Made by a program: the position numbers and the translations under genes | Shown: positions 1-8,541 of the stretch, in pieces | How positions within the stretch are numbered: position 1 is the stretch's first letter | Layout of the letters: each line of letters starts with the position of its first letter | Assembly: GCF_001660485.1 (NCBI RefSeq) | Contig: NZ_CP013979.1 | Span: 3,162,001 to 3,226,000, forward strand | Length of the DNA: 64,000 nt | DNA from: Agromyces aureus | GTDB lineage: Bacteria > Actinomycetota > Actinomycetes > Actinomycetales > Microbacteriaceae | Direction: 5' to 3' | Notes under the pieces: model-generated | Told to the model about the DNA's origin: nothing | The model's input: the letters and a program-made list of their open reading frames with translations, nothing else | Database searches by the model: none

Positions 1-51
1 GTGGGCACCTCAGAAGGCGGCGACCGAGGCGCGGTACCAAGCGCAGGGCCA

Positions 52-921
52 GTGAGCGAGTCCCGATACCTCATCACCGGAGCGAACGGGATGCTGGGGT
101 ACGATCTGCGAACCGCCCTCGCGGGCAGGAACGTCAGCGCACCGGCACGATCGGAACTCGACCTGACGGACTCGACCGCGGTCTCCGAGGCCGTCGCCGC
201 CCACGACGTGGTCATCAACGCCGCCGCCTACACGGCCGTCGACGATGCAGAGACGGACGAGGCCGCGGCCTTCGCCGTGAATGCGATCGGGGCGAGGAAC
301 CTTGCGCGTGCGAGCGCCATGAACGGCGTTCGAATGGTGCAGGTCTCCACCGACTACGTCTTCGACGGACGTGCGGTCACGCCGTACGCCGAATCGGCCC
401 CGCGCGGCGCCGTCTCCGCGTACGGTCGCACGAAGGCCGCGGGTGAGGAATTCGTCCTTCAGGAACTGCCCGAGTCGTCGTATATCGTTCGCACCGCCTG
501 GTTGTACGGCGCCAACGGCAAGAACTTCGCCTCGACGATGCTCGAGTTGGCGGCTGTTCGGGAGACCTGGTCGGTCGTCGACGATCAACGCGGTCAGCCG
601 ACCTGGACGGCCGATCTCGCCGATGCCGTCGTGCAGTTGCTCGACGCCGGTGCGCCGGCCGGAATTTACCATGGCACGAGCTCAGGCGAAACCACCTGGT
701 TCGGGTTCGCGCGCGCGGTGCTCGAGAACATGGGCCTCGACCCCGAACGCATCGTCGCGACGGACAGCTCCGCATTCGTCCGCCCGGCACCACGTCCTGC
801 GTACTCGGTGCTCGGTCATGACGCGTGGCGGACCGCCGGACTGAACCCGATTCGCGATTGGCGAGCCGCGCTCGATGCGGCGACCGAGCACGGCATCTTC
901 GGGCGGGCAACCGTCGGCTGA
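52..921 (+). CDS. rmlD: dTDP-4-dehydrorhamnose reductase
   Basis: Last step of dTDP-L-rhamnose synthesis: NAD(P)H reduction of dTDP-4-dehydrorhamnose, in the cytoplasm. With the GTG at 52 the protein has 289 residues, the usual family length. It shows the nucleotide-binding GANGMLG at residues 10-16, STDYVFDG at 99-106 and the catalytic pair YxxxK at Y124/K128. The frame is open to base 1 (another GTG), but the first 17 codons are not family-like, so I take 52. It is the first gene seen of a polysaccharide locus; rmlA/rmlB are not in the window. It ends 44 bp from a convergent acyltransferase gene. Confidence 0.9.
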   Translation: MSESRYLITGANGMLGYDLRTALAGRNVSAPARSELDLTDSTAVSEAVAAHDVVINAAAYTAVDDAETDEAAAFAVNAIGARNLARASAMNGVRMVQVSTDYVFDGRAVTPYAESAPRGAVSAYGRTKAAGEEFVLQELPESSYIVRTAWLYGANGKNFASTMLELAAVRETWSVVDDQRGQPTWTADLADAVVQLLDAGAPAGIYHGTSSGETTWFGFARAVLENMGLDPERIVATDSSAFVRPAPRPAYSVLGHDAWRTAGLNPIRDWRAALDAATEHGIFGRATVG

Positions 922-965
922 GGGAGTTTCGCCGCATCCGCACGGGCTCGGTCTCCCGGCTGAAC

Positions 966-2045
966 TCAGCCCGGCGCCGTCGCCGTCGGGTCTCGTACCT
1001 CGCGATCAGGTCCCGTCGAACGGTCGGTGTTCCGCAACCCTCGCGCGATCGTCTGCAGCCGGCGATACGCGACCACGATGACACTCATCACGAGCACCAC
1101 GTAGAGCAGGTTGACCAGCCAGAGCGCAAGGCCCTGCCAATACTGCGAGACGAAGTCGTCGATTCCGGTCAGGCGGTACGAATTCGCAACAAGTCCATGA
1201 AGCCCGAAGATCATGAGGCTGTTCTGCCCGAGGAATCGCAGGATGACGCTCGACTTCAGGTCGATGGCGAGCCGTTGGTAGATCAGCACGCTCGCGATCG
1301 CGGACGGATAGAACCACAATGTTCCGATCGCGGCGATGTTGCCCGGATGCACCATGGTGACCCAGAGGCTGAACACGCCGATTGCCGCGACGGCCCACAG
1401 CCGCAACGTCGCCTTGTCGAACCAATTGCTCCAGATGTGGCCGGCTCCCATCATGAACAATGCCACCGGGAGTACATTGATCGCCAACGGCGGACGACCC
1501 GACAAAAGGTCTTGCACGGGCAGCGCGGACAGCCCGACTGCGACGAGCACGATGCAGTACGCGATCCGGCTCCGGATGAGCTGGATGAAGTAGAAGACCA
1601 CGTTGGCGATGAAGAAGATGGGCAGGAACCACAATGCGAAATTGAAGGTCGGAACCGAGTTCAGCCATTCGCTCGAGAAGAGCAGCGCCTTCATCGTGTC
1701 GGTGCCGTCGAACGGGATCACGTACTCGCCGGCGACGTACCGAAGGAAGACGTGGCCGTACAGGATCGAGATGACGAAGAAGACGACATACGGAATGTAG
1801 ATGTGCCGGAACTTCTTGAGCAGGAACGGGATAAAGCGCCCCTGCCGTCCGCGCTTCCACAAGTACCCGGATACGAAGAAGAACAGCGCGACGTTGAACG
1901 TGTAGAGGTAGGACGGGAACGCGGCCCCGATCGGTCCTGGATCGATGTGACCGGCGATGATGATGACGATGCCGATGCCCTTGAGCACATCGATGCTTCG
2001 ATCTCGCGCGGTCTCTGAGTTCAACGTGGTCTCCGGGGCTTTCAT
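966..2045 (-). CDS. acyltransferase family 3 membrane protein
   Basis: A 359-residue polytopic membrane protein with about ten hydrophobic segments. The first segment carries the family's conserved Arg and His (R16 and H33, in a RSIDVLKGIGI...AGH context), typical of acyltransferase 3 enzymes that O-acetylate or O-succinylate sugars of surface polymers. The C-terminal 30 residues are polar and probably cytoplasmic. Position between rmlD and the glycosyltransferases suggests that it decorates the polysaccharide made by this locus; acyl donor and acceptor cannot be read from the sequence. A TAGAGT hexamer lies 9 nt before the ATG, so the transcript may have almost no leader. Confidence 0.85.
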   Translation of the reverse strand: MKAPETTLNSETARDRSIDVLKGIGIVIIIAGHIDPGPIGAAFPSYLYTFNVALFFFVSGYLWKRGRQGRFIPFLLKKFRHIYIPYVVFFVISILYGHVFLRYVAGEYVIPFDGTDTMKALLFSSEWLNSVPTFNFALWFLPIFFIANVVFYFIQLIRSRIAYCIVLVAVGLSALPVQDLLSGRPPLAINVLPVALFMMGAGHIWSNWFDKATLRLWAVAAIGVFSLWVTMVHPGNIAAIGTLWFYPSAIASVLIYQRLAIDLKSSVILRFLGQNSLMIFGLHGLVANSYRLTGIDDFVSQYWQGLALWLVNLLYVVLVMSVIVVAYRRLQTIARGLRNTDRSTGPDREVRDPTATAPG

Positions 2046-2054
2046 GGCGGGTCC

Positions 2055-2060
2055 ACTCTA
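2055..2060 (-). promoter_or_regulatory. candidate -10 of acyltransferase gene
   Basis: TAGAGT read on the minus strand, 9 nt upstream of the ATG at 2045. No good Shine-Dalgarno sequence lies between. It resembles the leaderless arrangement seen at other genes here but is 2-3 nt longer, so it is less certain. Confidence 0.35.
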
Positions 2061-2083
2061 CGGCGATGACCGCCGTCGACCCT

Positions 2084-4492
2084 TCAGAAGCTCGGGACCC
2101 CGTTGGTGACCTTCACGACGCCCCCTTGGAAGGACTGGGTGTAATTGCCGCTCTCGGGATTCGCCGACGGCGGTCCGGTCGGGAAGCCGAGGTCGCCCCA
2201 TTCCCGCCCGTAGTTGAACCAGAGGTTGAGCACCGCCGTCGGGACGGCGTACGCGCCGGAGGGACTCTGCACCATCCACCCGCCTGAGAACACCTGCCTG
2301 CACGCCCCGCCCTTCAGGTCGCACAGCCGGGAGGTGGTCTGCGGTCCGAGCCATGGGCTGGCGAGCACACGTGCGAACCACGGATCTGTCGTGCTCGAGA
2401 GCCGTGCGACACCGCCGGAGACGGTCACCACGCCCCCTTGGAAGGACTGCGTGTACGCTCCGGATGCCGGATCAGCCGATGGCGCACCAGTCGGGAAGCC
2501 GATGATGCCTCGCTCACGACCCCAGTTGTTCCACAGGCCGACGACCGCGGCGGGAACGGCAAAGGCCCCAGAGCGGCTCTGCACCATCCAGCCGCCCGCG
2601 AACTCCTGCCGACACGCACCGCCCGTGAGATCGCAGACCTGCGAGGTCGTCTGCTGCCCCAGCCACGGACTCGCGAGGACGGCGCTGAACCAAGGGTCGA
2701 CCGTGCTCGTGAGCTTTCCGACTCCGCCGGTGACCGTGACGACGCCGCCCTGGAAATTCTGCGTGTAGTTCCCGGTCTCCGGAGCTGCCGACGGGCCACT
2801 CGTCGGGAAACCGAGGATGCCCCATTCCCGACCCCAGTTGAACCACACCGTGAGGACGGCCGGCGGAAGCGCGGAGACGCCGGCCGGGCTCTTCACCATC
2901 CAGCCGCCTGCGAACTCCTGATGGCACGCACCGCCCTTCAGATCGCAGAGTTGGGAGGTGACCTGCCCGCCCAACCAAGGGGAGGTCACCCGGGTGTTCG
3001 CCCACGGATCGATCGACGAGACGAGGGCGGCCACACCGCCCTTGACCTGCACGACACCCCCAGAGAACGCCTGCGTGTAATTCGGTGAAGCGGTCAACGG
3101 AGGGTCTCCGCTCGGGAAGCCCATGACGCCGCGTTCACGCCCCCAGCTGTTCCAGAGCGCCAGGACCTCGGCGCGGACCGCGCGAACACCCCCGACGGAA
3201 CTCGTCGAGACCGCGCCGCCTTGGAAGACCTGCACGCAGCCGGCCCCGGTACTGCAGTCTCCAGACGCCAGCGGATACCCGAGGAATCCGTTCTCGTTGC
3301 CGTAGTACCACCAGGAACCGCGGACGGCACTCGTCACGGGAACGATGGGCGTCGATGCGCTGTGGACGATCCACCCGCCCTCGAAGGTCTGATAGCACCC
3401 GCCGTTCGCGATGCCGCAGACGCGGTTGCTCGTCGGATATCCGAGATACCCGTTCTCGTTTCCGGTCGCCCACCATGCCCCGCGGTAATCGAGGGCGACG
3501 ATCTGCGGCTGAGTACCCGCGCTGTCGACGATCCATCCGTTGGTGAACACCTGATAGCAACCGCCACGGATCAAGCCGCACGTGTACGGCCGCGTCGGAT
3601 ACCCGAGCGATCCCTGACTCGAGTTGTACACATCCTGGAACGGTGTTCCCACGGAGTAGCCGCGCACAGAACCGAACCAGTCGACGAAGTACTGGTAGAA
3701 GTTCCGGTTGCCGTAGGCCGAACACCCGTCGCCCGTTCCGTAGCCGGCCGCGAGTGCAGCCCGGTTCGGCTGGTACGGCGTGTAGTAGTAGAGGTTCGCC
3801 GTCGCCTGATTCCGGATGTACACGGGTGCCGAACCGCAGGCCGCGTTCGGGTGGAACCGGACATTCCACGTACGGCCGGGCTCGTACCAGGTGAAGTACC
3901 TGCTCGTACCAGGGGGGTTCGCATACCGCTTGAACTGAGCGGCCGCGCCGTACACCTGGTTGAAGAACCCGAAGTACTCGGAATCGCACGCGGCCGTGTC
4001 AGGGCAGCCCATCCCCATCGCGATGCGGTACTGAGACGCGGTGGGCCATGTGTCCGTGACGAGCCCCTGCTCCTTCTGCAGCGTGACGAGGAGGACCTTC
4101 GGACTGATGCCGCAACTGTTGCCGACCTTCGAGATGATGTCGGCGGCGCTCTCGTAGGGCCCGGCGACGTATCCGTTGCACAGCGGGCCCGGCGCGATGT
4201 TCCGCGTCGCCTCGCGATAGTCCTTCAAGCAGGTGTATCCGGCGCGGCACGGGCCGACCTTGGATTCGAGGAAATTCTGGACGTCGCGCGGCGACATCGA
4301 GGTGCCGTCGAAGAACACCGAATCGTCGATGATGTTCCCCGGATCGAACAGGCTGAGGTTCGCCGCCGTCGATGGTTCCGATCGTCGCGTCCCGACATCC
4401 ATGACGGTCAATAGCGCCGCGACCAGCGCCGTGCACAACACTGCAACGGCGATCGACCGTCGCCGACGCACTCGCCCCCCGAGTTTAGCCAC
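2084..4492 (-). CDS. exported LGFP-repeat protein with lysozyme-like N-terminal domain
   Basis: 802 residues. A basic N-terminus and hydrophobic segment (about residues 10-32) form a signal peptide or anchor. Residues about 45-270 form a cysteine-rich domain with a GISPKVLLVTLQKEQGL-like stretch, resembling actinobacterial proteins often named hemagglutinin and loosely like a transglycosylase fold (inference). From about residue 280 there are LGFP-type repeats (LGYPT, MGFPS, LGFPT, IGFPT and others), a module known in actinobacterial wall proteins. The last 299 residues are a 104-residue unit repeated nearly three times. It lies inside the polysaccharide locus, so wall-glycan binding or remodelling is likely. 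The GTG start is preceded by TACGAT at leaderless distance, so it probably has its own promoter. Confidence 0.8.
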   Translation of the reverse strand: MAKLGGRVRRRRSIAVAVLCTALVAALLTVMDVGTRRSEPSTAANLSLFDPGNIIDDSVFFDGTSMSPRDVQNFLESKVGPCRAGYTCLKDYREATRNIAPGPLCNGYVAGPYESAADIISKVGNSCGISPKVLLVTLQKEQGLVTDTWPTASQYRIAMGMGCPDTAACDSEYFGFFNQVYGAAAQFKRYANPPGTSRYFTWYEPGRTWNVRFHPNAACGSAPVYIRNQATANLYYYTPYQPNRAALAAGYGTGDGCSAYGNRNFYQYFVDWFGSVRGYSVGTPFQDVYNSSQGSLGYPTRPYTCGLIRGGCYQVFTNGWIVDSAGTQPQIVALDYRGAWWATGNENGYLGYPTSNRVCGIANGGCYQTFEGGWIVHSASTPIVPVTSAVRGSWWYYGNENGFLGYPLASGDCSTGAGCVQVFQGGAVSTSSVGGVRAVRAEVLALWNSWGRERGVMGFPSGDPPLTASPNYTQAFSGGVVQVKGGVAALVSSIDPWANTRVTSPWLGGQVTSQLCDLKGGACHQEFAGGWMVKSPAGVSALPPAVLTVWFNWGREWGILGFPTSGPSAAPETGNYTQNFQGGVVTVTGGVGKLTSTVDPWFSAVLASPWLGQQTTSQVCDLTGGACRQEFAGGWMVQSRSGAFAVPAAVVGLWNNWGRERGIIGFPTGAPSADPASGAYTQSFQGGVVTVSGGVARLSSTTDPWFARVLASPWLGPQTTSRLCDLKGGACRQVFSGGWMVQSPSGAYAVPTAVLNLWFNYGREWGDLGFPTGPPSANPESGNYTQSFQGGVVKVTNGVPSF
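2087..2359 (-). repeat. LGFP tandem unit 3 (partial, 91 codons)
   Basis: Third copy of the 312-bp unit, truncated by the stop codon. It encodes residues 712-802, beginning SPWLGPQ and ending after FQGGVV. Confidence 0.85.
2360..2671 (-). repeat. LGFP tandem unit 2 (312 bp)
   Basis: Second copy, residues 608-711, exactly 104 codons. It shares with its neighbours the CDLxGGAC, FAGGWMV, GRExG and GFPTxxPSA blocks in the same register. Confidence 0.9.
2672..2983 (-). repeat. LGFP tandem unit 1 (312 bp)
   Basis: First full copy, residues 504-607, exactly 104 codons, starting SPWLGGQ. The unit contains one clear LGFP motif and a degenerate PWLG motif, so the underlying repeat is about half this length. 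Confidence 0.9.
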
Positions 4493-4498
4493 GGGCCC

Positions 4499-4504
4499 AT
4501 CGTA
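4499..4504 (-). promoter_or_regulatory. candidate leaderless -10 of LGFP protein
   Basis: TACGAT on the minus strand, 6 nt before the GTG start at 4492. No Shine-Dalgarno sequence is present in those 6 nt. Confidence 0.5.
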
Positions 4505-4572
4505 AGCCGCGAGTCGCCGTCAGCGTGAGAACCCGGACTCGCGCGTGGCGCGATTCCTCGCGCGTCGTACGG

Positions 4573-5412
4573 TCAGACGCGCCGCGCCGCCGCCTCGGCG
4601 AGGTACTCCGCGACGCTCCACGTCGGCTGGAATCGCAGTGCTTCGCGAGCACGAGCGACGTTCGCAACGCAGTACGACGGCGACGTCGGCGAGGCGGCGA
4701 TGGAGTACGAGCCCGGCGCTGCGAGACGTGAGAGCTCGATGTTGTCGGTCGCGATCCCAGTCCCGATGTTGAGGACTCGGAATCCGGGGTGCGAGTGCTC
4801 GGATGCGAGGACCAGCGCCCTGGCGACGTCGGCAGCGTGAACGTAGTCGCGGACGAATGAATCCGAGACCTGCAGGACGGCGCGAGGCTCACCCGAAGCG
4901 AGACGGCTGACCAGGGATCGGGAGAAGCCGGGTCCGAAGATGTTGAAGATGCGCAGGGCGCTCGCCGTGAGCCGAGTCGTCTCGGCGACCTCGCGGAGCA
5001 CGTGCTCGCTCCGACGTTTGAGGTCGGCGTACAGCCCGGGCCCGTCGGCGTGATCGTCCTCGGAGACGGGTCGCGTCCACGACGTCCCGTAGACTGCTGC
5101 GCTCGACGCGAAGATGATCCGCTCAACATCGGACTCCGCGGCTCGCGCCGCGAAATGGCGAAGGTCATCGACGCTCGATCCGACCGCGTCCTCTTGGATG
5201 GTCTCCACTCCGGGATTCGCGAGATAGATCACCGATTCGGGTCGAACGGCCGCCAGCGCGTCGGTCACCGCTGCATGGTTCGACACGTCGAGCGGCTCCG
5301 GGCCGATCCGGCGAGTGATCAAGGCCGGGATGCGGCGCGATTGCAGGTCGCCGGTGACCGCGGCCCCCAGCGGCCCGCCGCCGCCCACGACCAGCACGCG
5401 TGTGCTGGTCAT
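4573..5412 (-). CDS. NAD-dependent epimerase/dehydratase (extended SDR)
   Basis: 279 residues. It has a Rossmann motif GGGGPLG near residues 10-16, a catalytic Ser region FASSAAVYG near 101-109, and YxxxK at Y128/K132, so the active site of a sugar-nucleotide epimerase or dehydratase is intact. The substrate is not determined by sequence. I place the start at the ATG at 5412 because it overlaps the stop of the upstream dehydratase gene by ATGA, which implies translational coupling; codons upstream of it are out of family. The pairing with the CapD-like enzyme suggests consecutive steps on one nucleotide sugar. Confidence 0.8.
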   Translation of the reverse strand: MTSTRVLVVGGGGPLGAAVTGDLQSRRIPALITRRIGPEPLDVSNHAAVTDALAAVRPESVIYLANPGVETIQEDAVGSSVDDLRHFAARAAESDVERIIFASSAAVYGTSWTRPVSEDDHADGPGLYADLKRRSEHVLREVAETTRLTASALRIFNIFGPGFSRSLVSRLASGEPRAVLQVSDSFVRDYVHAADVARALVLASEHSHPGFRVLNIGTGIATDNIELSRLAAPGSYSIAASPTSPSYCVANVARAREALRFQPTWSVAEYLAEAAARRV

Positions 5413-6815
5413 TGGAGGGCGTCGAACCCGAACGAACGCAGGGCCTCGATCAACTCGTCGGGCGCGAGGTCGTACCGACGGGTTCGGTCGAGCAACTCGG
5501 CTGCCCATCTGCTCGTCTCGCCCGGCTCACGCGCGTACGAATCGCTGACGATGAAGATTTTCGGATGCGTCGTGGAGTCGACCGAGCTCGATGCGTGCGA
5601 CAACTCCTCGTACATCTTTTCGCCGGGTCGGAGGCCGATGATGTCGACGTCGAGACTCGGATCCACGGCGTCGATGAGCCCACGGGCGAGGTCGAACACC
5701 CGAATCGGCTCGCCCATGTCGAGCACGAAGAGGTCCCCGGGCCTGCCTGCAGTCGCCGTCTGGATGACGAGCTGCGCCGCCTCGTCGATCGTCATGAAGT
5801 ATCGAGTGATCTCAGGGTCGGTGACCGTCAGGTTGACCCCTTGTTGCAGCTGCTGGCGGAAGGTCTGCATGACGCTCCCCTCGCTCTCGAGCACGTTGCC
5901 GAACCGGACCCCCGAGAACCGCGTCGACGGCGACACGGCGGCGAGATCCCGAAGGAGGAGTTCGCCGAGACGCTTGGTGGCGCCCATGACGTTGGTCGGA
6001 TTCACGGCCTTATCGGTCGAGACGTAGACGACGTTGCCCACGCCATGCTCGGCCGCCCTCGAGAAGACGTTCCACGTGCCCCAGACGTTGTTGTTGAACG
6101 CCTCGATCGGGTTGTGCTGCATGAGCGGAACATGCTTGTACGCGGCGACGTGGAAGAGGAAGTCAGGCCGGTACCCGGCCATGAGCTGCGACATCCGCTC
6201 CTCGGACTGCACGTCGCCGATCTCGAGCCGCGTGTTCGATGTGTCCCGGAGGGAGTTCCCGAGTCGGAACATCCCGCTCTCGGATCGATCGACGCAGACG
6301 ATGAGTTCGGGTTCGAGCATGCTCAGCTGCGCGACGATGCGCGAACCGATGGACCCTGCGGCACCGGTCACCATCACTCGACGACCGCGGATCGTGTCGC
6401 CCGCGTGCACCATGTCGTGCTTGACGGGTGCGCGCCCCACGAGATCGAGGATGTCGACGTCGGTGAGATCCGAGACGGAGACTCGATCTCGCGACACGAT
6501 CCGATAGGTGCGAGGAACGATCGCGAGTTCGACGCCGCTGCGGTGGACCTGGGTGACGAACTCGCGCACGACCTCACCTGGCGCGGACGGAATGGCGAAG
6601 TAGACGACACCGACGTCTTCGCGCTCGCAGACGGCGGCGACGTCGGCCAATGTACCGAGCACATCGGACGCCTGGACGACGTCGTCGAGGAAACCGACCA
6701 GGACGTCGCCGCCCGCGACCACCTCGGATGAAAGGCTGAGGCCCGCCACGCCGCGCCCCGCGATCAGCACGCGCTTCTGCGCTGCTCGTCGATTGCGCCC
6801 GTTCGAATTCGGCAC
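5409..6815 (-). CDS. CapD/FlaA1-type nucleotide-sugar 4,6-dehydratase
   Basis: 468 residues from the GTG at 6815, which has a purine-rich ribosome site about 8 nt upstream. An N-terminal nucleotide-binding domain (residues about 14-125) precedes the catalytic SDR domain with TGAAGSIG at 150-157. The active site has T267-D268-K269 and MxxxK (M277/K281), the pattern known for FlaA1/PglF-type UDP-GlcNAc 4,6-dehydratases, where Met replaces the usual Tyr. The four N-terminal membrane helices of full-length PglF/WbpM proteins are absent, so it is probably soluble. UDP-GlcNAc as substrate is a family-based guess. Confidence 0.85.
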   Translation of the reverse strand: MPNSNGRNRRAAQKRVLIAGRGVAGLSLSSEVVAGGDVLVGFLDDVVQASDVLGTLADVAAVCEREDVGVVYFAIPSAPGEVVREFVTQVHRSGVELAIVPRTYRIVSRDRVSVSDLTDVDILDLVGRAPVKHDMVHAGDTIRGRRVMVTGAAGSIGSRIVAQLSMLEPELIVCVDRSESGMFRLGNSLRDTSNTRLEIGDVQSEERMSQLMAGYRPDFLFHVAAYKHVPLMQHNPIEAFNNNVWGTWNVFSRAAEHGVGNVVYVSTDKAVNPTNVMGATKRLGELLLRDLAAVSPSTRFSGVRFGNVLESEGSVMQTFRQQLQQGVNLTVTDPEITRYFMTIDEAAQLVIQTATAGRPGDLFVLDMGEPIRVFDLARGLIDAVDPSLDVDIIGLRPGEKMYEELSHASSSVDSTTHPKIFIVSDSYAREPGETSRWAAELLDRTRRYDLAPDELIEALRSFGFDALQ

Positions 6816-6911
6816 GTTAATCCTCGCTCCCTCGGGCGCGTCCGGCACGGCCCCGAACAGTTTACGTGCCGCGACGGCCTGCGCGGGGCGCCCCCCGCGC
6901 GCGCGGTTGCC

Positions 6912-6917
6912 TATGCT
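6912..6917 (+). promoter_or_regulatory. candidate -10 upstream of HAD-UbiA gene
   Basis: TATGCT. A transcript starting 7 nt downstream would begin at an in-frame GTG at 6925 (leaderless) or carry a 48-nt leader with AGAGGA before the GTG at 6973. Confidence 0.35.
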
Positions 6918-6972
6918 GGAGGGCGTGCTCGAGCTCCGTCGTGCATGCGAAGAGTCAGAGGAATCAATCGTA

Positions 6973-8436
6973 GTGAACCCGACGCGGCCATTGGTCGTCG
7001 ATCTCGACGGCTCCCTGCTCCGAGGGGACACACTCCACGAGTCGATCGTGGCAAACCTGCGGCACCCGTTGGTCATCGCCGCGGCAGTCGTCGCCCTGCT
7101 GACCTCCGGCAAGGCCGCGATGAAACGGCGACTCGCCCAGACCGGACGAGTCGAGGTTGCGCTCCTCCCGGCCAACGCCGCGGTTCTGTCACTCATGGAG
7201 GCGCGAAAAGGCGACGGCGGCCAGGTCTTTCTCGCCACTGGCGCCGACTCGGCGATCGCAGAGTCCGTCGCTGAGCGATTCCCCTCGATCGACGCCGTGT
7301 TCGCGAGCGACGGCAGCACGAATCTCACGAGCCACGCGAAAGCGACCGCGCTGACGGCGGAATTCGGCGAGGGCGGCTTCGACTACGTCGGGAATTCGCA
7401 GGCCGATGTCGAGATCTGGCGTCGCGCCCACACCTCGTATCTCGCAACCACCGACCGGAGCGCAGCTGCACCAGGTTGGGCGGGACGCGACCTCGAGGTC
7501 CTCGCGGATCCGGGGCCTACTCGTTTGCGCGCCTGGGGACGGGAGCTCCGAGTCCATCAGAGCCTGAAGAACACGTTGCTCTTCCTCCCGCTGATCGCGG
7601 CGCACGAGTTCACCAATGTCTTCGCCGTGGCAGCGACTCTCGCGGGCTTCATCGCCTTCACCTTGATGGCGTCCTCCGTCTACCTCCTCAACGACGTCCT
7701 CGATGTGAACCTCGACCGAGTGCATCGACGCAAGAAGTCACGGCCGGTCGCCGCGGGATGGATCGATCCGCTCCACGCCCTCGCGGGGAGCCTGGTTCTG
7801 GCCGTCGCCGCGTTGACGCTCGGCTTCGTCATCGGCCTGGGCTTCGCACTCGTGCTCGTCGGCTATGCGGTGCTCACGCTCTCGTACAGTCTCTGGTTGA
7901 AGCGCATCACCCTGGTCGACGTCGTCACGCTCGCCATGCTCTACATGATCCGCATCGTCGCCGGCGCGGTCGTCACCGGGATCACGCTCTCGTTCTGGTT
8001 CACCGGCGTCACGCTGTTCCTGTTCCTCTCCCTCGCGTTCGTGAAGCGGTACGCCGAGTTGCATTCGGCGAACGGATCATCGCGTCGGCTCCCCGGACGC
8101 GGATACTCCGGCGACGACGTCCACGCGATCCTCGCTCTCGGAGTGGCCTCGGGGATGGCCTCGACCGTGCTCATGGCGATCTACATCCAGAGCGATGCCG
8201 TGAGCCGCCTCTACCCGGCCCCGGTCGTACTCTGGCTCGTCATCCCGGTTCTGTTCCTCTGGATCGGAAACCTCTGGATCAAGGCGGGTCGTGGACAGAT
8301 GCACGACGATCCGGTGATCTTCGCGCTGCGCGACCCCTCGAGCCTCGTGATCGGGGCGGTCGTGCTTCTGCTCTTCGTCGTGGCATCGATGCCGGTCACC
8401 GCCGAGCTCTTCGGCCGGATCGCGAGCGTGCGTTGA
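6973..8436 (+). CDS. HAD phosphatase-UbiA prenyltransferase fusion
   Basis: 487 residues. Residues 1-165 are a complete HAD domain: DLDGSL at 10-15 (D10, D12), T89, K123 and the acidic motif around D145. The rest is a UbiA-family membrane prenyltransferase with about eight helices and NDxxDxxxD at 240-248. Single-domain relatives include decaprenyl-phosphate phosphoribosyltransferase (Rv3806c type), which makes the lipid precursor of arabinofuranose. The fused HAD could remove the 5-phosphate from such a product; this is inference. The start is GTG with AGAGGA upstream; an in-frame GTG at 6925 is an alternative. It is transcribed away from the CapD-like gene. Confidence 0.8.
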   Translation: MNPTRPLVVDLDGSLLRGDTLHESIVANLRHPLVIAAAVVALLTSGKAAMKRRLAQTGRVEVALLPANAAVLSLMEARKGDGGQVFLATGADSAIAESVAERFPSIDAVFASDGSTNLTSHAKATALTAEFGEGGFDYVGNSQADVEIWRRAHTSYLATTDRSAAAPGWAGRDLEVLADPGPTRLRAWGRELRVHQSLKNTLLFLPLIAAHEFTNVFAVAATLAGFIAFTLMASSVYLLNDVLDVNLDRVHRRKKSRPVAAGWIDPLHALAGSLVLAVAALTLGFVIGLGFALVLVGYAVLTLSYSLWLKRITLVDVVTLAMLYMIRIVAGAVVTGITLSFWFTGVTLFLFLSLAFVKRYAELHSANGSSRRLPGRGYSGDDVHAILALGVASGMASTVLMAIYIQSDAVSRLYPAPVVLWLVIPVLFLWIGNLWIKAGRGQMHDDPVIFALRDPSSLVIGAVVLLLFVVASMPVTAELFGRIASVR

Positions 8437-8541
8437 GGTGAGGGCGCTCCAGGCGGCTCTCGAAACGATCGCCTTTCGCCGTCCGAATCTCGAACTCCGC
8501 TCCGTGCACACACCACTGCAACTCCGACCAACGATTGGCGC

